Source: Petroclostridium sp. X23
Lineage (GTDB): Bacteria > Bacillota > Clostridia > SK-Y3
DNA: 64,000 nt
Direction of reading: 5' to 3'
NCBI RefSeq assembly: GCF_030013905.1
Contig: NZ_CP124862.1
Coordinates: 1,987,051 to 2,051,050, forward strand
Shown: positions 17,407-26,524 of the stretch, in pieces
How positions within the stretch are numbered: the stretch's first letter is position 1
How the letters are laid out: each line of letters starts with the position of its first letter
The notes under the pieces: generated by a model
The model's input: the letters and a program-made list of their open reading frames with translations, nothing else
Told to the model about the DNA's origin: nothing
The model's database searches: none
Made by a program: the position numbers and the translations under genes

Positions 17407-19065
17407 TTATATCTCTACAACAATTGGCAGTATCATCGGACTTCTTTTTATATTACTGTACAGATATTCCTTTAGCACATTCTTTACAATAAACTTCATG
17501 GTTCCCCAGTCTTTACCTTCATACTGTGAAAGGGCGTCATACGCAATCTTTCGCATTTGCTCAATTAATTGTTCAGATTCTCTTACATAGACAAACCCTC
17601 TGGAGATAATATCAGGTTCGGCGATCAAAGTTCCACCTTCCTTTTCAATGGTTACCACAACAATGACCAGGCCATCCTGTGATAAAAGTTTCCTGTCCCG
17701 CAGTACGATCGTTCCCACATCTCCTACACCAAGACCGTCTATGAGAATCTTTCCTGAAGGCACACTGCCTGTGATCTTTGCACTGGCTTCATCCAACTCC
17801 AATACTTTCCCGATACCCATAACAAAAGTATTCTCCTCCGTTAGCCCTGCCTTCTGTGCAAGTAGTGCATGCTGTTTTAAGTGCCTGTATTCCCCGTGCA
17901 CCGGCATGAAGAATTTGGGTTTTACCAAACTTTGCATTAACATTAATTCTTCCTGGCAAGCATGACCTGATACATGGATATCTGCAAGCGCCTTATAGAT
18001 GACATTCGCGCCTTTTTCAAACAACTGGTTAATTACCCTTGAAACTGTTTTTTCATTTCCAGGGATGGGCGTTGCTGATATTACTACCAAGTCACCCGGC
18101 ATAATTTCTACCTGCCTGTGGGTTGACGCTGCCATCCTGGTTAAAGCAGACATGGTTTCTCCCTGACTGCCTGTTGTAATAATCATCAACTTCTCAGGCC
18201 GATATCCGCCGAGTTCATTAGTATCAATGATAGTTCCTTCGGGTGCGTTTAGGTATCCCAATTTCAGTGCTACATTTACTACATTGACCATACTTCTCCC
18301 AATGATGGCTACTTTTCTTTCATATTTCACTGCCCCATCTATAACCTGCTGTACCCTATGAATATTGGATGCAAAAGTAGCAACGATGATCCGGCTTTCG
18401 GCTCCTGCAAATATCTTATCAAAGGCTTTGCCTACCGTCTTTTCAGACATGGTATATCCTTCACGCTCTACATTGGTACTATCAGACATCAAGAGCAATA
18501 CCCCTTGTCTACCCAATACGGCAAACCGTGCCAGATCAATGGGATCTCCTTGAATAGGGGTATAGTCTATTTTAAAGTCTGATGTATGCACGACAATACC
18601 CACAGGAGTGTGTATTGCCAATGCTACCGCGTCCGCTATGCTATGACAAGAATTAATAAATTCAACATTAAATACTCCTAGTTGAATGGTTTGCCCTTGT
18701 TCAACCGTTTGCAGTGTAGTATCAGAACGCATGCCGTGTTCTTCCAGTTTATTTTCCAGTAGTCCAAGTGTAAGTTTTGTACCAAACACCGGCACATTGA
18801 TCTCTTTTAAAACATAAGGAAGCGCACCAATATGGTCTTCATGTCCATGGGTTAAAATGATTCCTTTTATTTTATCCTTCTTATTCTTCAAATAGGTGAC
18901 ATCCGGAATCACCAAATCAATCCCCATCATTTCATCTTCCGGAAAGGCAATTCCGCAGTCCACTACAATGATATCTTCATCGTATTCAAATACCGTTATA
19001 TTCTTACCTACCTCGCCCAGACCGCCAAGCGGTATTATTTTTAGTTTCTTTTTTCTGTTTGCCAT
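17407..19065 (-). CDS. rnj: Ribonuclease J
   Basis: The 552-residue protein has the metallo-beta-lactamase motif HGHEDH (73-78), later SCHSIADA and HTSDFKID metal or active-site segments, the beta-CASP blocks (DSTNVEREG, GSQGE) and a C-terminal RNase J domain. It is a 5'-to-3' exo- and endoribonuclease involved in rRNA maturation and mRNA decay in Gram-positive bacteria. The length matches RnjA/RnjB (about 555 residues). The start follows GGAGGATTATAATTGTA. The gene is 22 bases after the HelD-like gene, so two RNA-related functions are probably co-expressed. Confidence 0.95.
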   Translation of the reverse strand: MANRKKKLKIIPLGGLGEVGKNITVFEYDEDIIVVDCGIAFPEDEMMGIDLVIPDVTYLKNKKDKIKGIILTHGHEDHIGALPYVLKEINVPVFGTKLTLGLLENKLEEHGMRSDTTLQTVEQGQTIQLGVFNVEFINSCHSIADAVALAIHTPVGIVVHTSDFKIDYTPIQGDPIDLARFAVLGRQGVLLLMSDSTNVEREGYTMSEKTVGKAFDKIFAGAESRIIVATFASNIHRVQQVIDGAVKYERKVAIIGRSMVNVVNVALKLGYLNAPEGTIIDTNELGGYRPEKLMIITTGSQGETMSALTRMAASTHRQVEIMPGDLVVISATPIPGNEKTVSRVINQLFEKGANVIYKALADIHVSGHACQEELMLMQSLVKPKFFMPVHGEYRHLKQHALLAQKAGLTEENTFVMGIGKVLELDEASAKITGSVPSGKILIDGLGVGDVGTIVLRDRKLLSQDGLVIVVVTIEKEGGTLIAEPDIISRGFVYVRESEQLIEQMRKIAYDALSQYEGKDWGTMKFIVKNVLKEYLYSNIKRSPMILPIVVEI

Positions 19066-19087
19066 TACAATTATAATCCTCCAAATT

Positions 19088-21397
19088 TCATTTTTCTTTT
19101 TTAGGTTCTATTTTCCCAAGAACAGGAATGGTATCCTGCTTACAAAAAACATACATTCTATGCAGCGCTCTTGTCATTGCAACATACAACAGTTTTAAAT
19201 CCAATTCATCTTCGGTATAGGTGTCTTCGATATTTACGATGATCACCGCATCAAATTCAAGCCCTTTTGCCAGATAAGACGGTACCACCACTACATCATG
19301 CTCATAACTGTTTTCTTTTCCGTCTAGGAGTTTTACTTCCAACGCTTTGTTTTTGTTCAAGTACTTTTGAATACTGATGCATTCTTTCAGTGTTTTCCCG
19401 ATAACTGCTATAGAGCGATATCCTTCACTCTTCAATTCTTTTATTTTCCCCAATACTCCGTCTATAATTTCATTTCTCGAATCCAACTGAAAAACTTCCG
19501 GCTTTTTTCCATGACGAACTACCGGCTTTGCCAAGATTAAGCCTTCAATCTGACACATTTTAATAAGTTCATTGGCCATGTCCATAATCTGGACAGTCGT
19601 TCTATAACTTTGCTCCAGTGTCAAATACTGACTCTTTTGTGGGTCGAATATTTTTGTTAAGACAAAGTCCCAATTTTTAATACCTCTATACGCATGTATG
19701 CCCTGTGATAAATCACCCAGTATAGTAAATAATTGAGTATTTACTATCTCTTTTAATGCATAAAACTGAAAATGGCTGAAATCCTGCGCTTCATCAATGA
19801 CCACATATTTAATATCAATCTTCTTCTCAAAACCAAAGATTCTATGCTTCAAATAGGCTAATGCTGCCAAGTCTTCCAGCTCCATATGCTTTTTGCTTAG
19901 AATATTTTCTGAGTATTTGCATATATACCCTATAAACTCAGCACTTAATTTCCCATTACTATATTCTGTGAGGCTTTCTTCCTTTGTAATAAGGTTTCTG
20001 TAATAGTCAAACAAATCCCTTTTCGGAAACTTTGCAATATATTTTGCTATAACCGTCCTTGCACTTTTCTTTATGACTTCAAGAGCATGGTCTCTTGTAT
20101 CTATCAACTTTACAATTCTCTTGCGTCTTTCTTCGGTTTCCGGCTCATTGTCTCTTAAATATTCTATCTGCTTATCATAATACTGTTCGATCTCTTCTAA
20201 TATTTTAGGCTTGTTGGCTTTCACACGATTGGTTAAATTTTTCTTGATTTCATCAATTCTTTTATATAAGGGCAGATAACCATAGTCCTTAATAAACAGC
20301 CTTTTGATTTCGTTTGCACTAATGAGCGTATATCCTTCTAAGGAAAAATCTTCATCTGGAACAAAACTTCTCTCAACATCTCGAATATATCTTTCAATGA
20401 TATTTTTAAAGGTCATTGACCCCTTAAATGCTGCTGCTTTTTTCAAAAGCCGATGGCGACCATCAGTCTCTCCATCGTGACTATGATTAATAATGGATAC
20501 TAATTTTTCATCGGCATTGGTTAGTTTATACTTACCGCCTATTAGTTCAAAAATATAATCAATGTAAGTAGTCTGCTTTACTTTGTCTACTCCCAATTCC
20601 GGTAACACTTCGGAGATATAGTTTAGAAACAGCCTATTAGGAGCAATAATCATAAAGTTTTCCGGGTCAAAGTTTTCTTCGTAAGTATATATCAAATAAG
20701 CAATACGGTGCAGGGCGATTGTCGTCTTACCACTTCCGGCAACTCCCTGGACAATTAACGGTTTATCAATATCTGCCCTAATAATGGCATTTTGTTCTGC
20801 CTGAATAGTAGATACAATATCCTTTAACCGATTGTCCTTATTCCCTTCTAGGGATGCCTGCAAAAAAGCATCGGTGGCAGTTATATCAATGTCCATGATA
20901 TTTTCCAATTCACCGTTTTCTATGGTATACTGCCTTTTAAGAGACAATTCACCTTTTACTGTTCCGGCATTGGTTTGGTAGGACACCTCCCCCAACCGTC
21001 CATCGTAATACACACTGGCAAGAGGAGACCGCCAGTCCACAATCATTGGAATATCCCACTCTGCTCTGGATAAGGACATTTTCCCAATGTAGAAGTTGTC
21101 TGTTTTCGAATGTCCTTCCTGCTTAAAGTCAATACGGGCAAAATATGGTTTCTTTCTTGATTTCACAAGACTATCAAAATTCTTTTCCAATTCATCTAAA
21201 AGTTTTGCGTTTACAAGAATACTGACATAACTTTGACTGCTGTCTAAATAGTCTAAATTAACAAAAGCATCTTTTATTTCTTCTTTATGTGTTTTTCTGT
21301 TTTCTTCTGTTGCGGTAATCGCATCTTCTATATATTTTATGGTTTCATCAAGCCTTTTTACCTCTTGTTGATAGGCCGGATGCTCTCTTAACGGCAT
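19088..21397 (-). CDS. helD: HelD-like superfamily 1 helicase (RNA polymerase recycling factor)
   Basis: The protein has 769 residues from the ATG at 21397, nine bases after AAAGGA. Upstream alternative starts (ATG at 21406, TTG at 21415) lack ribosome-site spacing. A long N-terminal coiled coil is followed by the HelD-typical IVDWRSPLASVYYDG, Walker A GVAGSGKTT, motif II VIDEAQDF, motif III GDLSQGIH and motif VI VAMTRALH. HelD-type enzymes use ATP to pull stalled RNA polymerase off DNA in Gram-positive bacteria. Some look-alikes are annotated as UvrD/IV helicases, but the N-terminal block favours HelD. It is the upstream gene of a probable unit with RNase J. Confidence 0.9.
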   Translation of the reverse strand: MPLREHPAYQQEVKRLDETIKYIEDAITATEENRKTHKEEIKDAFVNLDYLDSSQSYVSILVNAKLLDELEKNFDSLVKSRKKPYFARIDFKQEGHSKTDNFYIGKMSLSRAEWDIPMIVDWRSPLASVYYDGRLGEVSYQTNAGTVKGELSLKRQYTIENGELENIMDIDITATDAFLQASLEGNKDNRLKDIVSTIQAEQNAIIRADIDKPLIVQGVAGSGKTTIALHRIAYLIYTYEENFDPENFMIIAPNRLFLNYISEVLPELGVDKVKQTTYIDYIFELIGGKYKLTNADEKLVSIINHSHDGETDGRHRLLKKAAAFKGSMTFKNIIERYIRDVERSFVPDEDFSLEGYTLISANEIKRLFIKDYGYLPLYKRIDEIKKNLTNRVKANKPKILEEIEQYYDKQIEYLRDNEPETEERRKRIVKLIDTRDHALEVIKKSARTVIAKYIAKFPKRDLFDYYRNLITKEESLTEYSNGKLSAEFIGYICKYSENILSKKHMELEDLAALAYLKHRIFGFEKKIDIKYVVIDEAQDFSHFQFYALKEIVNTQLFTILGDLSQGIHAYRGIKNWDFVLTKIFDPQKSQYLTLEQSYRTTVQIMDMANELIKMCQIEGLILAKPVVRHGKKPEVFQLDSRNEIIDGVLGKIKELKSEGYRSIAVIGKTLKECISIQKYLNKNKALEVKLLDGKENSYEHDVVVVPSYLAKGLEFDAVIIVNIEDTYTEDELDLKLLYVAMTRALHRMYVFCKQDTIPVLGKIEPKKEK

Positions 21398-21496
21398 GGT
21401 TTTCATTCCTTTCAAAGTGCAGCAATATAAATATAAATATAAATGATAATCAACTTAAATTTAATTACATAAAAGGTATTTATTTTTCTTAGTAAT

Positions 21497-23842
21497 CTAT
21501 AGGAAAATAAACTCCCTGCGCAAACTATGCGTTACCCTATCCTTAATTTCTATCTTTTGGGCATCATTCCATCGGGATATATCTCCGCTGAGATCTCCAG
21601 TGGTTCTTCGTATCCTTTCAAACTTTATCCCCTGTTCGCCATCCATTCTTCCGCATTTTGGACACTGCTCTCCAACAACACCGGTATAGCCGCAAACAGG
21701 GTCTCTGTCTACAGGATGGTTAATGGAACCATAGCCTATGCCCGCATCATACATCGCCCTTACTACTGTTTCAAAAGCACTCAGATTCTTAGAAAAATCT
21801 CCATCCATTTCTACATAGGCGATGTGACCACCATTGGTCAGTGTATGGTAAGGCGCTTCTTTTTGTATCTTATCAAACACCGATATATTGAAAGACACAG
21901 GAATATGAAATGAATCCGTATAATACGCTTTGTCGGTTACGCCCGGAATAATCCCGAATCTCTCTCTATCCATTGTTACAAATCTTTGTGATAGACTTTC
22001 TGTAGGTACGGCATATAGTGAAAAGTTAAGGCTACACCTGGTACTGGCTTCATCCATTCTTTTTCGCATATGTTTTACAATTTTCAGCCCTAATTCTTGC
22101 GCATCCTTTGACTCACCGTGATGCTTGCCCATTAAAGAAGTAAGCGTTTCCGCCAACCCTATAAACCCAAGAGCAAGTGTACCGTGTCTAATCACTTCCC
22201 TTACTTCGTCTTCCCATTCCAACTTCTCTGAATCTATCCATACTCCTTGTCCCATCAAAAATGGAAAATTCTTCACTTTTTTTCTTGACTGTATTTCCAT
22301 ACGCTCTAATAACTGGTCTATGACGAGGTCTATCTTTTCATCCAGCACTGCAAAAAAGTTATTAACATTCCCTTTACTCATAAGGGCGATTCGAGGCAGG
22401 TTGATAGAAGTAAAAGTCAAATTTCCCCTGCCGCTAGTAATTTCTTTAGTAGGTTCATAGATATTCTCAATCACTCTTGTTCGACAGCCTATATAGGCTA
22501 CTTCGGATTCTATTCCCTTTTTACTATATGGCCCATTAAATATAGCATCCATAAAACTAAAATTAGGCAGCAATCTCTTAGCGCTCACTTTGCATGCCAA
22601 TTTAAACAGATCATAGTTTGGGTCACCCTGATGATAAGAAACTCCTGCCTTCACTTTAAATATGGAAATTGGAAATATGGGGGTCTCACCATTTCCTAAC
22701 CCTTTTTCAATGGCTAATAACAGATTTTTGCTTACCATTCTTCCTTCAGGAGAGGTATCTGTGCCAAAGTTAATAGAAGAAACAGTGATTTGTGTCCCGG
22801 CCTTTGAACGCATACTGTTCAAAATATTTATAAAGGCTTCCATAGCCTCAAACGTTTCTCTATCCACTTCCTCTGGTGTCCATTTTCGTGCAAACATTTG
22901 TGCTGCTTGAATGACATTCTTATCTTTTATATATGGAAGAAAGTTTTCCATTTCCGATTTATAATATTCCCAATCAGGCTCTATAGAAGGTTTTAAACCG
23001 GACTGCGCTACTGTTTGGTCTATCACTTGTTCTACAATCTGCATACAGTTATCTTTTGTAAATAAATTATTTGTATAAAAAAATTTAGCCATATTGGTTT
23101 TATATAGTTTTATATAAGTTTTAGCCACTCCCGGTGCAATACCAAAATCAAAAAAAGGAATGCTTTGCCCTCCATGCTGGTCATTTTGGTTTGCCTGAAT
23201 AGCTATCGCTGCCAGCGTGGCATAACTGGCTACATCATTAGGTTCCCGCAGATGTCCATGGCCTGTGCTAAAACCGTTTTTAAATAGTTTCTGGACATCA
23301 ATCTGGCAGCAGTTCATGGTCAATGTTAAAAAATCCATATCGTGTATATGAATGTCTCCTGCCTTATGGGCTTTGGTATGCTCCGGCTTTAATATAAACA
23401 TTTCATTGAATGTTTTTGCACCTTCCGACCCATATCGAAGCATAGTTCCCATGGCCGTATCTCCGTCTACATTGGTATTTTCTATTTTAATGTGATCATC
23501 GTTTACTTCCTCATATGTGATCCCTTTATATAATTGCATCAGACGGGAATTTTTTTCTCTAATGCGAGTTCTTTCGGCACGGTATAGTATATATTCCTTC
23601 GCTGTTGCCGCATGCCCGTTTTCAATCAGTACCTTTTCTACTGCATCCTGAATCTGCTCCACTTCAGGTATCTCAACCTTTAGTTTATTTTCTATATATT
23701 CAACAACCTTGTCTGTGAGCTGTTTTGCTATCTCTACCTTATTTCCGCCTACCTTTTTAGCCGCCCGGAAGATGGCATTGGTGATCTTATCGGGATGAAA
23801 ATCCACGATTCTTCCGTCACGTTTTTTTATCTTTTCAATCAT
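21497..23842 (-). CDS. nrdD: Anaerobic (class III) ribonucleoside-triphosphate reductase
   Basis: The 781-residue protein starts with an ATP-cone (MIEKIKKRDGRIVDFHPDKI), continues with a large 10-stranded barrel, and ends with a cysteine cluster (DPVCGYTG then CPKCG). The glycyl-radical loop is RRTTGDLSG (G749). It reduces ribonucleotides to deoxyribonucleotides without oxygen. It needs the radical-SAM activase NrdG, which is not found in this window. The residue after the radical glycine is aspartate, where I would expect tyrosine. The start is supported by GAGGGGG. The enzyme marks the host as an anaerobe or facultative anaerobe. Confidence 0.95.
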   Translation of the reverse strand: MIEKIKKRDGRIVDFHPDKITNAIFRAAKKVGGNKVEIAKQLTDKVVEYIENKLKVEIPEVEQIQDAVEKVLIENGHAATAKEYILYRAERTRIREKNSRLMQLYKGITYEEVNDDHIKIENTNVDGDTAMGTMLRYGSEGAKTFNEMFILKPEHTKAHKAGDIHIHDMDFLTLTMNCCQIDVQKLFKNGFSTGHGHLREPNDVASYATLAAIAIQANQNDQHGGQSIPFFDFGIAPGVAKTYIKLYKTNMAKFFYTNNLFTKDNCMQIVEQVIDQTVAQSGLKPSIEPDWEYYKSEMENFLPYIKDKNVIQAAQMFARKWTPEEVDRETFEAMEAFINILNSMRSKAGTQITVSSINFGTDTSPEGRMVSKNLLLAIEKGLGNGETPIFPISIFKVKAGVSYHQGDPNYDLFKLACKVSAKRLLPNFSFMDAIFNGPYSKKGIESEVAYIGCRTRVIENIYEPTKEITSGRGNLTFTSINLPRIALMSKGNVNNFFAVLDEKIDLVIDQLLERMEIQSRKKVKNFPFLMGQGVWIDSEKLEWEDEVREVIRHGTLALGFIGLAETLTSLMGKHHGESKDAQELGLKIVKHMRKRMDEASTRCSLNFSLYAVPTESLSQRFVTMDRERFGIIPGVTDKAYYTDSFHIPVSFNISVFDKIQKEAPYHTLTNGGHIAYVEMDGDFSKNLSAFETVVRAMYDAGIGYGSINHPVDRDPVCGYTGVVGEQCPKCGRMDGEQGIKFERIRRTTGDLSGDISRWNDAQKIEIKDRVTHSLRREFIFL

Positions 23843-23892
23843 CGAATCTCGTCCCCCTCTCTATCATTTTCTATGCATTCTTTATCAAACTT

Positions 23893-24129
23893 TTAAATTT
23901 GAAAATCAGATACATATATGATGTATTCTTTTTTTGAGAAATTTTCAATATATGAGATAGTGTAACTATCTTCTTTTATTTCACTAATAAGTATTGATTC
24001 TACACCCTGTTTTTTCAGTTCATCCCGAACGTTTTTAAATTTTAAAATAGACTCATTATCAAAGGGTAAATTGTTAAGAATGATATAGTTGTATTTTACC
24101 CATTGTATCAAATTATCTCTCACTGACAT
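23893..24129 (-). CDS. Small hypothetical protein (78 aa)
   Basis: This 78-codon frame begins with ATG preceded by AAGGAG at good distance and codes for a mixed charged/aromatic protein (MSVRDNLIQWVKYNYIIL...EYIIYVSDFQI). It has no signal peptide or membrane span. It lies 51 bases upstream of nrdD on the same strand and just after the broken prfC. I do not recognise a family. The good ribosome site and the normal amino-acid mix favour a real gene. Confidence 0.55.
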   Translation of the reverse strand: MSVRDNLIQWVKYNYIILNNLPFDNESILKFKNVRDELKKQGVESILISEIKEDSYTISYIENFSKKEYIIYVSDFQI

Positions 24130-24167
24130 TTGTGTGCTCCTTTCGTTTAATCCAACCTAAATATCAA

Positions 24168-24631
24168 CTATTCAAAAGGGTTTTTGCAGTACCGGTCCAG
24201 TTTATTGACAAAAGTAAAAATGGGGATGCCTCTCATCCGGCATACATGAAAGAGTTTTTTAGTCTGCTCCTCTACCCCTTTCGCCCCATCAATCAACATT
24301 ACTGCACTATCGGCAGCCACCAATGTTCTATAGGTGTCCTCACTGAAATCCTGATATCCCGGTGTATCCAAAATATTTATCCGGCAATCATTATAATCAA
24401 ACTGCATAATACTGGAAGTGACCGAAATCCCTCTCTGCTTCTCAATCTCCATCCAATCGAAAGCAGCGTACTTCTTGGTTTTTCTGCCTTTTACTGTTCC
24501 GGCCAGCCGTATTGCTCCACCATACAGCAGTAGTTTTTCTGTCAAAGTTGTTTTTCCTGCATCGGGGTGAGAAATAATCGCAAAAGTCTTTCTTCTTTCA
24601 CTTCATTTGCTAACTCATTTATCTTCGACAT
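24168..24631 (-). pseudogene. prfC: Broken release factor 3 gene (prfC), frameshifted and truncated
   Basis: Two minus-strand frames together give the start of the translational GTPase RF3. From the ATG at 24631 the frame reads [14 protein letters not shown] and then leaves the RF3 frame. In another frame the text continues [20 protein letters not shown] (P-loop), then [24 protein letters not shown] (G3) and VNKLDRY (G4), and stops at 24168. RF3 is normally over 500 residues, so only about the first 150 remain, and the P-loop is separated from the start by a frameshift. It cannot encode a working factor. Confidence 0.85.
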
Positions 24632-24679
24632 TTATACTCAACCTTTTTCCATTAATATATGTTTCTAAATTATCATCAA

Positions 24680-24967
24680 CTATTTTTCATTCTCAATGAA
24701 ATCCGGGGTATTTTTGAAACTGGCTTGTTCCAATTCTTCTATATCAAACTGAATGATTTTATCTTCATCATCTTGTGTATACTTTAATGTGTAGTAATTC
24801 AATATAGTGGACTGCAATTTTACTTGGGTTACCCCTGCTTTTCCCAAATATCTTTCCACCTTTTTGATATTTTTTTTGAGAGTTTCTTGGCATTCTCTAC
24901 TTTCTTGCATTTGTCTTATATATTCCGCCCATAATAACAAGGACTGTTTTACGCTTTCATCTTGCAT
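24680..24967 (-). CDS. Hypothetical helical protein (95 aa)
   Basis: The 95-residue product is rich in charged residues and predicted mostly helical (LLWAEYIRQMQESRECQETLKKNIKKVERYL...). It has no membrane span. An AAGGAGG lies 12 bases before the ATG, which is slightly long. It follows the methyltransferase gene with a 25-base gap on the same strand, in a run of small genes. Family not recognised. Confidence 0.5.
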   Translation of the reverse strand: MQDESVKQSLLLWAEYIRQMQESRECQETLKKNIKKVERYLGKAGVTQVKLQSTILNYYTLKYTQDDEDKIIQFDIEELEQASFKNTPDFIENEK

Positions 24968-24992
24968 ATACCATTTCTACCTCCTTGTCTAT

Positions 24993-25607
24993 TTAAAGCT
25001 TGCTGCATACAGCAACCATCAAATAATACTTCTTGTCTTCTATGGGTATTTCTATTGTTTCATCCCGCTGATGATACATTTTAACGCTATCAAATATTTC
25101 TAACAGTTCAATGAACTCTTCTTCTTTATATTGGTGGATATGAAATGGATTGGAACATTGAATTCCTCGCCCTCTTCCGAAGGGAGTAGAAATGATTAGC
25201 TTTCCATTTAGCTTTAAAAGCCTATATAAATTATCAATAAAGATGATGTCTTCTTCCAAGTGTTCTACTGTTTCAAAACTAATAATAGTATCAAACTGAC
25301 CTAATTCGTCTACCAAATCAGGAGACAACGCATTCATTTTATAATAAGCCGCTTTATCATGGGCATAATTTTCTCTAGCATATTGGATAGTATCTTCATC
25401 AATATCTACGCCTACAATATGTTTTATCAACTCTCTATTCTTTCCGTTTAATAAAATATGACTTCCGTATCCCACGCCGCATGCAATGTCTAGCACTTTA
25501 CCCTTTGCAAATCCGGAAGCAAATTTATATCTTTGAATGTGCTCTTTCAAAAGCCCATTTTTAGGATTCATTAATTTGGGAATTACTCGCTCATCTGTTA
25601 GTACCAT
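24993..25607 (-). CDS. Class I SAM-dependent methyltransferase
   Basis: From the ATG at 25607 (preceded by AAAGGA) the protein has 204 residues. Motif I is VLDIACGVGYGS, the acidic end of beta-2 is IVGVDID, and the motif IV region is FDTIISFETVEHLEED, close to ubiquinone/menaquinone- and glycan-type methyltransferases. It should transfer a methyl group from S-adenosylmethionine to an unknown acceptor in the cytosol. A longer frame beginning at 25661 is open but lacks a ribosome site. It lies in a compact run with an excisionase-like HTH gene upstream. Confidence 0.85.
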   Translation of the reverse strand: MVLTDERVIPKLMNPKNGLLKEHIQRYKFASGFAKGKVLDIACGVGYGSHILLNGKNRELIKHIVGVDIDEDTIQYARENYAHDKAAYYKMNALSPDLVDELGQFDTIISFETVEHLEEDIIFIDNLYRLLKLNGKLIISTPFGRGRGIQCSNPFHIHQYKEEEFIELLEIFDSVKMYHQRDETIEIPIEDKKYYLMVAVCSKL

Positions 25608-25680
25608 TTTTATTTCCTTTCTGTTATTCATTCTCTCGTCTAAATAGCAGAACAGAAACAAAACAATTCAAATGCCAGTG

Positions 25681-25878
25681 TTATAATCTTTCACCATTTT
25701 TCAATCTTTCGATAAACGCATTCAAATCACTTTTTTTTACACGCCAGTGACGACCAATCTTAAACGCCGGTATCTTACCTTCTTGAACCAGTTTATATGT
25801 GGTCATTTCACTCAACTGTAAATATTCTGCCACCTGACTTACCGTTAAAATTTCCTTATCCATAAAAGAATTATCCAT
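25681..25878 (-). CDS. Excisionase-family helix-turn-helix DNA-binding protein
   Basis: The 65-residue protein is one winged-helix domain of the MerR/excisionase type. LTVSQVAEYLQLSEMTTYKL is the HTH, and KIPAFKIGRHWRVKKSDLNAFI is the typical wing and tail. Such proteins bind DNA as excisionases or as small regulators. AGGAGG precedes the start. The gene is 21 bases after the next small gene and part of a minus-strand run to the methyltransferase. No integrase is nearby, so a regulatory role is as likely as excision. Confidence 0.85.
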   Translation of the reverse strand: MDNSFMDKEILTVSQVAEYLQLSEMTTYKLVQEGKIPAFKIGRHWRVKKSDLNAFIERLKNGERL

Positions 25879-25899
25879 TTTATCTTTCCTCCTGTTTAA

Positions 25900-26157
25900 T
25901 CAAATTGGACTTTTCATAGCAAAGTTTTGCTCTCTTTCAACAGCGGCTTTTATAATACAAGCAATATTATGCAATTTATATATCACTTGGTCACAGTCCA
26001 GTGAATCCACTGTACCAGCCTCACACAATATATTTTGTGTTCTTAGGAGGTCTAATACAATCATCTTAATTTTCGAATCCACATGTTGAATATTTACATT
26101 ATTCAACTTTTCTTTCTCTATAAGGATCTTTTCAACAATATTATACTCTTTATCCAT
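25900..26157 (-). CDS. Hypothetical protein (85 aa)
   Basis: This 85-residue product (MDKEYNIVEKILIEKEKL...) is helical, with two cysteines and no membrane span. An AAGGAG site precedes the ATG at a good distance. It is the first gene of the small minus-strand run leading to the HTH gene and the methyltransferase. No family is recognised. Confidence 0.55.
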   Translation of the reverse strand: MDKEYNIVEKILIEKEKLNNVNIQHVDSKIKMIVLDLLRTQNILCEAGTVDSLDCDQVIYKLHNIACIIKAAVEREQNFAMKSPI

Positions 26158-26369
26158 AATACATACTCCTTGCTTTATACGATCTATTAACTGCTATAAT
26201 TGTAACCTATCACTATTAGTATAGTCAAGTTTATTATAACCATTTATATTTTAGTATAAATATATATAATCATATATATTGAAAGGTTCACCTTTTCCTT
26301 TTTCTCTCCCTTCTTTTAGCCACTTTTCATATTTCGCTTTTGTAAAACCTCTTTTTCTTTTAGCCAAAA

Positions 26370-26415
26370 AAAATCATCTTACTTGGAGATAACTATCTCC
26401 AAGTAAGATGATTTT
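26370..26415 (-). terminator. Strong 22-bp terminator hairpin of the giant surface protein gene
   Basis: Arms 26370-26391 and 26394-26415 are perfectly complementary (start AAAATCATCTTACTTGG). On the minus strand the hairpin is followed by eight T residues, so it is a textbook Rho-independent terminator for the gene ending at 26525. The rest of the 26158-26524 gap shows no other gene. Confidence 0.9.
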
Positions 26416-26524
26416 AGTCGAACTTTTTTTGCAAAGTGCCTGTTTATAGCTTTCCAGGCAGAACACGGTAAAATCCAAGGATTTCTCTGTATGAAACAGA
26501 ATCTGTGTCATCCCTATGTTTGCT

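Noticed and set aside
21660..21720. Missing fourth cysteine in the NrdD zinc-ribbon-like cluster
   Set aside because: From memory, many Gram-positive NrdD proteins also read DPVCGYTG here, so it is not treated as a defect.
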